Shown: piece by piece, positions 24,590-32,988 of the stretch
Position numbering within the stretch: position 1 is the stretch's first letter
Layout: every line of letters begins with the position of its first letter
From: Collinsella aerofaciens
GTDB lineage: Bacteria > Actinomycetota > Coriobacteriia > Coriobacteriales > Coriobacteriaceae
Assembly: GCA_008668235.1 (NCBI GenBank)
Contig: RQCP01000051.1
Span: 1 to 33,037 of the forward strand
Direction: 5' to 3'
Length of the DNA: 33,037 nucleotides
Notes under the pieces: generated by a model
What the model was told of the DNA's origin: nothing
Databases searched by the model: none
What the model saw: only the letters and a program-made list of their open reading frames with translations
Program-made: the position numbers and the translations under genes

Positions 24590-25330
24590 ATGGCTACAAT
24601 CGCGATTATCGGCGCACTCGAAAAAGAGATCATGCAGATTAAGGAAGAGTTGAGTAACGCTTGCATGGTACAGGAGGCGGGCTTGAACGTTGTGACCGGC
24701 GGGCTCGACGGTCTGTCGATTGTCGCCACAACGGCGGGTATGGGCACGGTGAATGCCGCCGCCGCAACACAGCATCTCATTAGTAAATATGCCCCGCAGG
24801 CCGTTGTGCTCTCGGGTATCGCGGGCGGTTTGAACCCCAAGCTCCATATCGACGACGTGGTTATCGGCAAATGCCTACGCTATCTGGATACCGATACCGC
24901 GCTTATCGCCGAGTCTGCACCGGGGCTCGAGGAGTTTGGCTCGACGCCTGCGCTGGTCGATATTGCTGCCGATGTGCTTGCTGAGCATGGGTTTGTTGAT
25001 GCTTCGACAAATGCAGCCGCTTCGAACGAGGGCACCAAGCAGTTCCTGGTCGGTACGATTGCCACGGGTAACCGCTTTGTGACGGGCGCCGCCATGCGCA
25101 ACGACGCTATCGAGGCGACGCATGCCGATTGTGTCGGCATGGAGGGCGCAGCAATTGCCCATGTCGCAACTAAAAATGGTGTCGATTGCCTGGTGCTGCG
25201 CGCTATCAGCGATAATTGTGACGAGGCGTACGATGCGATTTGCGACCGCGAGTTCGACCTGTTCGAGTATGCCCGTACCGCGAGTGGCATTACGCTCGAT
25301 ATCGTTCGCCGTATCGCTGCTATCTATTAG
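24590..25330 (+). CDS. mtnN: 5'-methylthioadenosine/S-adenosylhomocysteine nucleosidase
   Basis: Cleaves MTA and SAH (and 5'-deoxyadenosine) to adenine and the thioribose moiety, in methionine salvage. 246 aa, with IIGALEKEI at the N-terminus, VVLSGIAGGL (72-81), GMEGAAIAHV (183-192, substrate-ribose Glu185) and RAISDNCDE (204-212, catalytic Asp208), all standard for the Pfs/MtnN family. Start ATG 24590 follows GGGG by six bases; a TTG four codons upstream is less likely. Removal of 5'-deoxyadenosine would help radical-SAM enzymes such as PflA, though the genes are not in one operon. EngB follows after 38 bases, perhaps co-transcribed. Confidence 0.92.
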   Translation: MATIAIIGALEKEIMQIKEELSNACMVQEAGLNVVTGGLDGLSIVATTAGMGTVNAAAATQHLISKYAPQAVVLSGIAGGLNPKLHIDDVVIGKCLRYLDTDTALIAESAPGLEEFGSTPALVDIAADVLAEHGFVDASTNAAASNEGTKQFLVGTIATGNRFVTGAAMRNDAIEATHADCVGMEGAAIAHVATKNGVDCLVLRAISDNCDEAYDAICDREFDLFEYARTASGITLDIVRRIAAIY

Positions 25331-25368
25331 CGCGCTCTTTTGTAAGAACCTACGACCAAGGAGTGTCC

Positions 25369-25959
25369 ATGGCCGATTCCATTAACTACCAGCTTGCCAA
25401 GTTTGTTGCCAGCTACGGCAAGGTTTCGCAGATTCCCGAGTCCACCTGCCCCGAGGTGAGCTTCGTCGGCCGCTCCAACGTGGGCAAGTCGTCGATCATG
25501 AACAAGCTTTTTGGCCGCAAGAATCTCGTCAAGGTTTCGAGCACGCCGGGCAAGACGAGCAACATCAACTTCTTTGAGGCTGACGACGTGCACTTCGTCG
25601 ACCTGCCGGGCTATGGTTTCGCCCGTCGTTCCAAGGCCGAGCGCGACCGTTGGGCAGAACTTATCGGCGACTTCTTCGACTCGGAGCGCAGCTTTAACCT
25701 GGTTGTATCGCTGGTGGACATTCGCCACGATCCCAGTAAGCTCGACCATGACATGATCGACTACCTGCAGGGCAACGAGTTCAACTTTATCGTCTGCCTC
25801 ACCAAGGCCGACAAGCTCAGCCGCACCCAGCAAGCCCGCCAGGCAGCGGCCATCAAAAAACAGCTCAACGTCCCGGCCGAGAACGTAATCATTACAAGCT
25901 CCCAGACCGGCACCGGAATCGACGAACTCAAAAAGCGCATCGCCGAGGCTTGCCTCTAG
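25369..25959 (+). CDS. engB: Ribosome biogenesis GTP-binding protein EngB (YihA/YsxC)
   Basis: A 196-aa essential-type GTPase acting in 50S subunit assembly. G1 is GRSNVGKSS (34-42), the switch I Thr lies in SSTPGKTS, G3 is DLPG (78-81) within VDLPGYGFA, G4 is TKAD, and G5 is ITSSQTGTG. Length and motif spacing are those of the family. Start ATG 25369 has AAGGAG (25358-25363). The frame remains open upstream to 25240, but that region overlaps mtnN and is not coding in this frame. Confidence 0.95.
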   Translation: MADSINYQLAKFVASYGKVSQIPESTCPEVSFVGRSNVGKSSIMNKLFGRKNLVKVSSTPGKTSNINFFEADDVHFVDLPGYGFARRSKAERDRWAELIGDFFDSERSFNLVVSLVDIRHDPSKLDHDMIDYLQGNEFNFIVCLTKADKLSRTQQARQAAAIKKQLNVPAENVIITSSQTGTGIDELKKRIAEACL

Positions 25960-25996
25960 TAAGGGCTCTTGGCAGGCAATAGTTTGCATCTATCTA

Positions 25997-26041
25997 TATC
26001 ACCCCAGTGATAGTTATTGGTACACTATCGCTGGGGTGATA
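25997..26041. terminator. Hairpin after engB, also possible operator of the DUF3990/Xre pair
   Basis: A 17-bp inverted repeat with one G-T pair (25997-26013 with 26025-26041) has an 11-nt loop. It is followed by TTTTTGTTT on the + strand, so it reads as an intrinsic terminator. It ends only 20 bases before the next gene and overlaps where that gene's promoter must lie, so it could also be an Xre-binding dyad. Confidence 0.6.
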
Positions 26042-26060
26042 TTTTTGTTTGGAGGTCGAT

Positions 26061-26744
26061 ATGGAGCTTTGGCACGGGTCGGAGGTTGTTGTCGAGCATC
26101 CGTCGTTGGGTAAATGCAGACAATTCAATGACTATGGGTGTGGGTTTTATTGCACGCCACATGAGGAAATGGCAATGGAGTGGGCATGTCGGACCGAGTC
26201 CGATGGTATCGCGAATCGATATGAGCTCGATATGGATGGCCTTGCGGTCTTGGACTTGGAGTCCGGGGAGTTTTCAATTCTCAATTGGCTTGCGATTTTG
26301 GCTAACAATAGGGAGTTCAATGTTTCGACACCGCTGGCGCGCGAAGGACTTCGCTATCTGCTGGATAACTGCCTGATTGATATTTCTCCCTATGACGTAA
26401 TTCGAGGTTATCGCGCCGACGATTCCTACTTTTCGTTTGCAAGACAGTTCGTTAACGGCATGATCTCGCTTAGGCAGCTGCAACTCATTATGCGTTTGGG
26501 CGATTTGGGCATCCAATACGCTCTTATGAGTGAGCGTGCGTTTTCAGCAATCAGATTCCGCGAATGGAGGCAGGCGTTGGGATCTGAGTATTATCCCAAG
26601 CGCTTTAAGCGAGAGCAGAACGCGCGGCGCAAGTACCTGGAAACTGTGAATGGATTCGACTCTAAGGGTGTCTACATTAGGGATTTAATGACAGGGAGGA
26701 TTGATTTAAATGATCCAAGAGTTAACGGATTGTGGGCCGAGTAG
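26061..26744 (+). CDS. DUF3990-type protein, putative ADP-ribosyltransferase-like toxin
   Basis: 227 aa. The N-terminal part matches what I know of DUF3990: LWHGS (3-7), a gap, then DYGCGFYCTPHEEMAMEWA (24-42). That pattern recalls the His and Tyr motifs of the ADP-ribosyltransferase fold. The C-terminal half is helical and ends in a basic stretch. No signal peptide or membrane segment is seen. Start ATG 26061 has GGAGG five bases upstream. The next gene, with an Xre-type helix-turn-helix, overlaps its last 35 bases, a toxin-antitoxin style arrangement. Base composition is lower in GC than the neighbours, suggesting transfer. The enzymatic role is inferred, not shown. Confidence 0.72.
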   Translation: MELWHGSEVVVEHPSLGKCRQFNDYGCGFYCTPHEEMAMEWACRTESDGIANRYELDMDGLAVLDLESGEFSILNWLAILANNREFNVSTPLAREGLRYLLDNCLIDISPYDVIRGYRADDSYFSFARQFVNGMISLRQLQLIMRLGDLGIQYALMSERAFSAIRFREWRQALGSEYYPKRFKREQNARRKYLETVNGFDSKGVYIRDLMTGRIDLNDPRVNGLWAE

Positions 26745-27408
26745 GACATACCCCGTCTACTACCTCGAGGATGCAATGAACAACCTCGGCGACTGCTTCG
26801 ACTATGCCGTGAACGACTATGGAGCGGAAGGGTCTGAGGTCGCTGAACTCTTTTGCCTGAGCGGCGTAGCCCGTGAGTTTGAGCGTGGCAACGCATGGGT
26901 CGTATCGGGAAAATCGGGCGTTGAGCTATTCGCGCTTATCGCCGAAAGGTCGGGCTATCAGAGCGGGTCTATACCGGATCGCACCTATCGTTTTGAGAAG
27001 ACGCCAGAGTATTGGACAGGCTGGATACTGGCATATCTGCAGTGGCGTTTAGGGGAGTCTTTCGAAGACCTGCTGCATGTCGTTCCGTTTGACGCACTGC
27101 GCAGTCTGTACTATCCCTGGCACGAAGCCTCGGAGGAACGCGTGGCTCGCCTCGTCTGCGATATGGCGAAAAAAGCGTCCAGGCAAACCAAACTTGCGTT
27201 AGCAAGAAAGAAGCTTAAGAAAACCCAACAAGACCTAGCATACGAATCGGGTGTGTCACTCCGCTCAATCCAAATGTACGAGCAGCGCCAGAGAAACATC
27301 AATGAAGCTTCGGTAGCAAGCGTAAGAGCCATAGCAAAAGCCCTCCACTGCAACATCGAAGATCTCCTAGAGCCAGTCTTCGAATACAAAGAAACAAACG
27401 CAGCGTAA
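26710..27408 (+). CDS. Xre-type helix-turn-helix protein with N-terminal partner domain (putative antitoxin)
   Basis: 232 aa. Residues 14-140 form an uncharacterised domain (YYLEDAMNNLGDCFDYAVNDYG at its start, TPEYWTGWILAYLQW in the middle, PWHEASEERV at its end). I recall this combination in HTH proteins of gut Firmicutes. Residues about 162-222 form a typical Xre domain (LKKTQQDLAYESGVSLRSIQ, then EASVASVRAIAKAL). The start ATG 26710 lies inside the upstream gene, with GGGAGG about 11 bases before it. The likely job is to bind and neutralise the DUF3990 protein and to repress the operon. The 3' end is A-rich compared with the genome. Confidence 0.75.
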   Translation: MIQELTDCGPSRTYPVYYLEDAMNNLGDCFDYAVNDYGAEGSEVAELFCLSGVAREFERGNAWVVSGKSGVELFALIAERSGYQSGSIPDRTYRFEKTPEYWTGWILAYLQWRLGESFEDLLHVVPFDALRSLYYPWHEASEERVARLVCDMAKKASRQTKLALARKKLKKTQQDLAYESGVSLRSIQMYEQRQRNINEASVASVRAIAKALHCNIEDLLEPVFEYKETNAA

Positions 27409-27549
27409 ACCAAGCACACAGCCGATGCCCGCCTCTAGGAAGTGCTCCAGCCTAGCAAGAGCCCCTACCAATAAAAAGCCAGATTATCAGCCCGGCGACT
27501 TTCCAGAGCGTAGGCCCCTGGCCTCACCGGCGAGTATACAGGACGGCGA

Positions 27550-28431
27550 CTACAGGTATTCGATCTGGGCGCCTTCCGTGTCGCACGTCAGAATATACGT
27601 ATCACACTTGGGGAACTGCTCACGCAGTTTGACCTGTAGGAACTTTGCCACGATGGTGTCGTCAGTCACGGCCATGAGGGTCGAGCCGGAGCCACTGATC
27701 CAGATGGTCTTGGCGCCTCCGTTAAGGCAGGTGTCGCGCACGGCATTGTAGTCGGGGATGAGGCGGCGGCGATAGGGCTCCTGGATGCGGTCGTCGTTGG
27801 CGGCGGCAATCAGGTCAAGGTCGCCGGTCTCCAGGCCGCGCGTCATGCCGGCGATGCGGCCCATTTGCCATACGGCGGTGGAGAGTGGGATCTCCTGCGG
27901 CACAACCTTGCGCGCCTCGCTCGTATGCACCTCGTAGGGCGGAATCACGGTAATAAAACGCAAGCGATCGCTTACCTCGTAGCGCAGGCACTGTGGGAGC
28001 GAATCAGTCGGCGTAAAGGAGCAGACGGCGCCGCCCAGGATGGCGGGGGCGACGTTATCGGGATGGCCCTCGACCTCGGTGGCAATGCGGACGAGCTCGG
28101 CACGGTCGACGGTGTGGCCCGTCAGTGCGGCGGCGGCCATAATGCCGGCGACGACGCAGGTGGAGCTGGAGCCCAGGCCGCGGGCGACGGGCACGTCGGT
28201 CTGGATGTCGATGGCAACGGGAAAAGCCGGCTCGCCCCATGCGGCCAGTGCATCGACAAAGCTCACATAGACCAGGTTATTCTCGTTTTGGAACTCCTCG
28301 GGGCAGCCCGTGATGGTGAGCTTGTCGGCGCGCTCGAAGGTGAAGTGCGAGTAGAGGCTGACGGCCATGCCGAGGGTATCGTAGCCAATGCCCAAGTTGG
28401 CGCTTGTTGCTGGGACGGTGATCTTGATCAT
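27550..28431 (-). CDS. thrB: Homoserine kinase
   Basis: Phosphorylates homoserine with ATP, the fourth step from aspartate to threonine. A 293-aa GHMP-family kinase: PATSANLGIGYDTLGMA (7-23) at the N-terminus, the ATP-binding loop PVARGLGSSST (81-91), EGHPDNVAPAILGG, and the C-terminal ISGSGSTLMAV. Start ATG 28431 has AGGAGGA (28443-28437, minus strand) five bases away. It follows thrC in the same direction after a 203-base gap that holds a terminator-like hairpin and a long inverted repeat, so coupling to thrC is probably partial. Confidence 0.95.
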   Translation of the reverse strand: MIKITVPATSANLGIGYDTLGMAVSLYSHFTFERADKLTITGCPEEFQNENNLVYVSFVDALAAWGEPAFPVAIDIQTDVPVARGLGSSSTCVVAGIMAAAALTGHTVDRAELVRIATEVEGHPDNVAPAILGGAVCSFTPTDSLPQCLRYEVSDRLRFITVIPPYEVHTSEARKVVPQEIPLSTAVWQMGRIAGMTRGLETGDLDLIAAANDDRIQEPYRRRLIPDYNAVRDTCLNGGAKTIWISGSGSTLMAVTDDTIVAKFLQVKLREQFPKCDTYILTCDTEGAQIEYL

Positions 28432-28444
28432 GTGAGTCCTCCTG

Positions 28445-28556
28445 GCGTGCCTGGCTGTTTAGTTCGCTGCTCGGGCAGTCCTGCGCAAGACGGAAAGCAC
28501 ATTAAGTGCTTTCCTTTGCGTGCGGAACTCGCGACGAACTAAACAGCCAGGCACGC
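28445..28556. repeat. Long inverted repeat with 22-bp perfect arms between thrC and thrB
   Basis: Arms 28445-28466 and 28535-28556 are exact inverted copies. The interior holds a second perfect 9-bp hairpin GGAAAGCAC-ATTAA-GTGCTTTCC (28492-28514), extended by CGCAA/TTGCG. The whole forms a branched or rod-like structure two bases upstream of the thrB ribosome site on the minus strand. It may control thrB expression or be a dispersed repeat. Confidence 0.6.
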
Positions 28557-28601
28557 TATGCACGTTCGTCATCATCCCGGTAGGTATCTGATAAAAGAAG
28601 G

Positions 28602-28622
28602 TGCGCCGGCTTTCGCCGGCGC
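28602..28622 (-). terminator. Terminator-like hairpin after thrC
   Basis: An 8-bp GCGCCGGC/GCCGGCGC stem with a 4-nt loop lies 13 bases after the thrC stop. It is followed on the minus strand by a T-rich ACCTTCTTTTATC. Confidence 0.65.
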
Positions 28623-28634
28623 CTTATAAGGGGT

Positions 28635-30152
28635 TTAGTTGGTTGCTATCTTTTTTGCAGCCTGCTCTACGTAGCTGGCCATCTCATCGACGTCGCAGAC
28701 GTCTTCGAAGCGGACGGGCTTGGATTCGAGTTCGGCGAGCTGGGTCGGGGCGACCGTGTTGGTGGCCTGCTCGAGTACGCGCATAGCCTCAAAGTCGTCC
28801 TCGGGAACGTTGAGGCCCAGGGCGTCGCAGCAGGCGCGCGGGAACTTGTAGGGGCTGGCGGTCGAAAGCAGCACGCGAGCCTTGGCGCCCTCGGCGGGAG
28901 CGACCTTTTCAAAGACGTGATAGCCGCAAGCAGTATGCGGATCGATCACGTAGCCATTTGCGTCCCAGCAGCTCTTGATGGCAGCGCGGACCTCGTCCTC
29001 GCTGGCCCAGCCGCAGCCAAACACGCTCTGGATCTTGGCCAGCAGCTCGGCGGGCACCTCGTAACGACCGGTCTGGGCAAGCTGCTCCATAAGGCCGGCA
29101 ACGAGTTCGCAGTCGCCATTGGACAGGAAGTAGAGCATGCGCTCGAGGTTGGAGCTGATGAGGATGTCCATCGACGGCGAGATGGTCGTGAAGAACGGGC
29201 GGTTGCGGTCGTAGACGCCGGTGGTCAGGAAGTCGGCAAGCACGTTGTTCTTGTCGCTCGCCACGACGAGCTTGGCGACGGGCAGACCCATGCGCTTGGC
29301 GTAGTAGCCGGCCAAGATATCGCCAAAGTTGCCGGTCGGTACGCAGAACTCCACGGCGTCGCCGGCCTCGATGGCGCCGGCGCGCAGCAGCTGCGCATAG
29401 GCGGCAAAGTAGTAGACGACCTGCGGTACCAGGCGACCGACATTGATGGAGTTGGCGCTCGAAAGCACCGTGCCGGCGGCCTCCAGACGCTCGGCAAGCT
29501 CCTTATCGGCAAAGATGCGCTTGACGGCGCTCTGAGCGTCGTCAAAGTTGCCGCGGATGCCGCAGACGGCGACGTTGTCGCCCTCCTGCGTGGACATCTG
29601 CAGGTTCTGGACGCGGCTGACCTTGCCCTCGGGATAAAAGACGGTGATGCCCGTGCCCGGAGCGTCGGCAAAACCGGCGAGTGCGGCCTTGCCGGTGTCG
29701 CCCGACGTGGCGGTGACGATCATGATGCGCTCGGCGCCGCCGTCCCTGGCGGAAGTGCGGGCCATCAGACGGGGGAGCATCTGCAGGGCGACGTCCTTGA
29801 AGGCGCTTGTGGGGCCGCCAAAGAGCTCCATCACATAGGTCTGAGGGGCGTCGGCGCCCGGCGCAGCGTCGAGTTTGACGAGCGGCGTAACCTCTTCACT
29901 CGCGAACGTGCCGCGGTATGCCTCGTCGACACACGCCGAAATTTCTTCGGCCGTGTAATCATTCAGTAACATTCCCAACACATCTTGAGCGATTTCAAAG
30001 TACGATTTATCTGCAAGCGAGCTGATATCGACCTGCTGGGTGCCGAGCTCGTCCGAGACAAACAAACCCCCGTCGGGAGCGATGCCGGTGCGGATTGCCA
30101 CCTTACTTGAGCACGATAAAGTGCGTCCTCGTGTACTATGATAAGTTCCCAT
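28635..30152 (-). CDS. thrC: Threonine synthase
   Basis: PLP enzyme converting O-phosphohomoserine to threonine. 505 aa, of the long ThrC type. The N-terminal domain has TPLVKLD and the lysine motif GGPTSAFKD (Lys119 binds PLP). The phosphate loop is in TATSGDTGKAA, and NSINVGRLVPQ and CVPTGNFGD are typical. Start ATG 30152 is chosen because GAGGAG lies nine bases upstream; the frame is open to 30197 but has no ribosome site. It is divergent from lysC with 103 bases between the two starts, a compact shared regulatory region. Confidence 0.94.
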   Translation of the reverse strand: MGTYHSTRGRTLSCSSKVAIRTGIAPDGGLFVSDELGTQQVDISSLADKSYFEIAQDVLGMLLNDYTAEEISACVDEAYRGTFASEEVTPLVKLDAAPGADAPQTYVMELFGGPTSAFKDVALQMLPRLMARTSARDGGAERIMIVTATSGDTGKAALAGFADAPGTGITVFYPEGKVSRVQNLQMSTQEGDNVAVCGIRGNFDDAQSAVKRIFADKELAERLEAAGTVLSSANSINVGRLVPQVVYYFAAYAQLLRAGAIEAGDAVEFCVPTGNFGDILAGYYAKRMGLPVAKLVVASDKNNVLADFLTTGVYDRNRPFFTTISPSMDILISSNLERMLYFLSNGDCELVAGLMEQLAQTGRYEVPAELLAKIQSVFGCGWASEDEVRAAIKSCWDANGYVIDPHTACGYHVFEKVAPAEGAKARVLLSTASPYKFPRACCDALGLNVPEDDFEAMRVLEQATNTVAPTQLAELESKPVRFEDVCDVDEMASYVEQAAKKIATN

Positions 30153-30255
30153 ATAACACTGCTCCTCGGATGCCTTGGTCCCAATCGGTGAAACCATGGT
30201 ATCAGAGCGCGCAAAACAGGTTTGCAGAGGCTTTTAGAAAGGTAACCTCAAGCCC

Positions 30256-31644
30256 ATGATTAAGATTGCCAAGTTTGGCGGCTCGTCGGTCGCCGATGCC
30301 GAACACTTCAAGAAGATCAAGGCCATCGTCGATGCCGACCCTGCCCGCCGTTTTGTGGTGGTTTCCGCCTGCGGCCGCCGCTTTAAGGGCGACACCAAGG
30401 TGACCGACCTGCTCTACCTGGTTAACGCGCACGTTAAGTATCACGTGTCGTGTGAGGAGCTGCTCGAGGACATTGGCCAGCGCTATTTTGATATCGCTGA
30501 CGAGCTGGAGCTCACCTATCCCATCCGCGAGGAGTTCGCGGCCTTTGCCGAGCGCGCCCGCTCGGGCGGCTACTCTACCGAGGAGCTCGTGAGCCGTGGC
30601 GAGTACTTCACCGCTCGCCTGATGGCGGAGTACCTGGGCCTGCCGTTCCTGGACGCCGCGACGGTTGTGGCGTTCCATCATGACGGTACGCTCAGCATGA
30701 ATCGCACCTCCGAGCTGGTGCAGGAGTACGGCCAGCAGGGCGGCTTTGTTATGCCCGGTTTCTACGGCGCGACGCGTGAGGGCCAGATCAAGCTGCTCGA
30801 CCGTGGTGGCGGCGATATTTCCGGCTCGATCCTGGCCAAGTGCCTGGGTGCCGACCTGTACGAGAACTGGACCGACGTCTCGGGCTTCTATTCTGCCGAT
30901 CCTCGCATTGTGCCCGAGGCTCAGCCCATTGCGCGCGTTACCTACGAGGAGCTGCGCGAACTTTCGTACATGGGTGCAAGCGTCCTGCACGAGGAGGCCG
31001 TGTTCCCCGTGCGCGAGGCGGGTATTCCGCTGGTCATCAAGAACACCAATGCGCCGCAGGACCCCGGCACCATCATTAGCGAGACGGCTGATGAGGGTGA
31101 GGCAGAGCCCATCATTACCGGCGTGACCGGCAAGCGCGGCTTTGTCGCCATCAACGTTGCCCGCGACCGCACCAAGCCCCGTGTCGGTTTTATGCGCCGC
31201 GCGCTTTCGGTCTTCGAGCGCTATGACGTTTCCGTCGAGCACATGCCCACCGGTGTCGACCGCTTTGGCGCCGTGGTGCAGGAGCAGGACGTGCACGACT
31301 CGCTGTACTCGCTTGTGGGCGACATCCAGCAGGAGGTCGAGCCGCTCGAGATCGAGGTTGTCGAGGGCCTGGCGCTTATCGCGACCGTCGGTCGTAACCT
31401 GCGCGGTCGTGCCGGCATCTCTGGTCACCTGTTTGGCATGCTTGGCCAGGCCGGCGTGAGTGTGCGCATGATCTCGCAGAGCTGTGACGAGATCAACATC
31501 ATTATCGGTGTCGAGGAGAAGGACTTCGACCTGGCGATTCAGACCATCTACCGTGCCTTCTCCGACGAGAACGGCATTGTGAAGGTCTCCGACTTGGAGG
31601 CTCCCGCGCCGGTCAATCCCGCCCTGGCCGCGCTCCGCAAGTAG
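30256..31644 (+). CDS. Aspartate kinase
   Basis: Phosphorylates aspartate, the first step to lysine, threonine and methionine. 462 aa: KFGGSSVAD (6-14) begins the kinase domain, followed by the STEELVSRGEYFTARLMAEYLG region and RGGGDISGSILA. Two C-terminal ACT domains (about 300-375 and 380-455, with VGRNLRGRAGISGHLF) would bind a feedback inhibitor. Size and layout match monofunctional LysC-type kinases. Start ATG 30256 has AGAAAGG about 13 bases upstream. Asd follows after a terminator, and thrC is divergent, so the cluster favours threonine production, but the inhibitor cannot be read from sequence. Confidence 0.94.
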   Translation: MIKIAKFGGSSVADAEHFKKIKAIVDADPARRFVVVSACGRRFKGDTKVTDLLYLVNAHVKYHVSCEELLEDIGQRYFDIADELELTYPIREEFAAFAERARSGGYSTEELVSRGEYFTARLMAEYLGLPFLDAATVVAFHHDGTLSMNRTSELVQEYGQQGGFVMPGFYGATREGQIKLLDRGGGDISGSILAKCLGADLYENWTDVSGFYSADPRIVPEAQPIARVTYEELRELSYMGASVLHEEAVFPVREAGIPLVIKNTNAPQDPGTIISETADEGEAEPIITGVTGKRGFVAINVARDRTKPRVGFMRRALSVFERYDVSVEHMPTGVDRFGAVVQEQDVHDSLYSLVGDIQQEVEPLEIEVVEGLALIATVGRNLRGRAGISGHLFGMLGQAGVSVRMISQSCDEINIIIGVEEKDFDLAIQTIYRAFSDENGIVKVSDLEAPAPVNPALAALRK

Positions 31645-31718
31645 CTGCCGTCCCGGTGCATTTTTGGGACAAGTGCCAAAAATCTACGGCGGGGCGTTGC
31701 GTTTCGGTTTCGTTTCGA

Positions 31719-31743
31719 CGGGGCGGGTTTCGTGCCCGCCCCG
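31719..31743 (+). terminator. Terminator after the aspartate kinase gene
   Basis: A perfect 9-bp CGGGGCGGG/CCCGCCCCG stem (31719-31727 with 31735-31743) with TTCTTG behind it. It lies 74 bases after the stop and 75 before asd. Confidence 0.7.
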
Positions 31744-31818
31744 TTCTTGTATACACTGGCAACAATAATCGGCCTGCTTGGCGTGCGGGCGATAGCCACA
31801 ACCTTTAAAGGGGGAAGC

Positions 31819-32844
31819 ATGAAACAGTACACGGTTGCTATTTTGGGCGCGACGGGAGCCGTGGGCACCCAGATGCTCGAGTGCCTCAACGAGCAGGAGT
31901 TTCCGGTCGGTAAGCTCAAACTGCTGGCAAGTGCACGCTCCGCGGGCAAGACCGTTGAGTTCCGCGGCGAGCAGATCGTGATTGAAGAGGCTTGCCCTGA
32001 GGCCTTTGAGGGCTGCGACATTGTGCTCGGAGCCGCTGGCGACGATATCGCGAAGGAACTGCTGCCCGAGGCTGTCAAGCGCGGCGCCGTCGTGGTCGAC
32101 AACAGCCATGCCTTCCGTATGGATCCCGAGGTGCCGCTGGTCGTGCCCGAGATCAATGCCGACGATATCAAGTGGCATCACGGCCTTATCGCCAACCCCA
32201 ACTGCGCGACCATCATCGGCCTGGTTCCCACCTGGCCGCTGCACCAGCTTGCCGGCGTGAAGCGCATGATCGTCTCGACGTATCAGGCGGCTTCGGGTGC
32301 CGGCGCTCCCGGTATGGCCGAGCTCGAGGCTCAGCTGGCCGCCCTGGGCCGCGGCGAGGAGATTCCCGAGCCGCGCGCATTTGCCGCCCAGCTCGCGAGC
32401 AACCTGATTCCGCAGATTGGCGGCGTCAAGGAGGAGGGCTTTACCTCCGAGGAGATGAAGCTGCAAAACGAGGGCCGCAAGATCATGCACCTGCCCGAGC
32501 TGCGCGTGAACTGCACCTGCGTGCGCGTGCCTGTGCTGCGTTCGCACTCCGAGAGCATTACGCTCGAGTTTGAGCGCAATATTACGGTCGAGGAGGCCCG
32601 TGCTGCGCTGGCTTCTGCCCCGGGTGTCAAGCTGGTTGACGATATGGCTGCCGAGGATGCACACGACCGCTTCCCCATGCCGATGGATACGTCCGACCAG
32701 GACCTGATTTGGGTTGGCCGCGTGCGCCGCGACATCTCGAACCCCGAGGCTGCGCGCGGTATTACCTTCTGGTGCTGCGGCGACCAAATCCGTAAGGGCG
32801 CGGCAACCAACGCCGTCCAGATCGCCAAGCTGCTCTGCGAGTAA
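31819..32844 (+). CDS. asd: Aspartate-semialdehyde dehydrogenase
   Basis: Reduces aspartyl phosphate with NADPH to aspartate semialdehyde. 341 aa: GATGAVG (10-16) is the cofactor loop, NPNCATI holds the active-site Cys129, followed by STYQAASGAG, and the LRSHSES segment carries the conserved His. Start ATG 31819 follows AAAGGGGGAA. The open frame to 31732 is the lysC terminator region and not coding. It completes the kinase-dehydrogenase pair of the cluster. Confidence 0.95.
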   Translation: MKQYTVAILGATGAVGTQMLECLNEQEFPVGKLKLLASARSAGKTVEFRGEQIVIEEACPEAFEGCDIVLGAAGDDIAKELLPEAVKRGAVVVDNSHAFRMDPEVPLVVPEINADDIKWHHGLIANPNCATIIGLVPTWPLHQLAGVKRMIVSTYQAASGAGAPGMAELEAQLAALGRGEEIPEPRAFAAQLASNLIPQIGGVKEEGFTSEEMKLQNEGRKIMHLPELRVNCTCVRVPVLRSHSESITLEFERNITVEEARAALASAPGVKLVDDMAAEDAHDRFPMPMDTSDQDLIWVGRVRRDISNPEAARGITFWCCGDQIRKGAATNAVQIAKLLCE

Positions 32845-32858
32845 CGGTGGATCTGTCC

Positions 32859-32988
32859 GGCGGGGGCCGGGCTTAGTTTTCAGAACGTCCTCGACCATGT
32901 GTGGCGCCGTTGACAGAGCCTTGGGCGCCGGCGGCCCAGGGGCCCACAGGTGGGGGGAGGGGGGTGGACACGAAGCCCGGCCCCCGCC
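32859..32988 (+). repeat. Long GC-rich inverted repeat behind asd (element D)
   Basis: Perfect 16-nt arms (32859-32874 with 32973-32988) enclose a 98-base interior with further G/C-rich pairings. It begins 14 bases after the asd stop, like the other long hairpins behind stop codons in this window. A G-run stretch follows (32991-33012). Nothing coding is seen from 32845 to the end. Confidence 0.5.

Noticed and set aside
30153..30255. Lysine riboswitch or threonine attenuator between thrC and lysC
   Set aside because: Only 103 bases separate the divergent starts, too short for a lysine riboswitch, and no leader peptide rich in Thr or Ile is visible.
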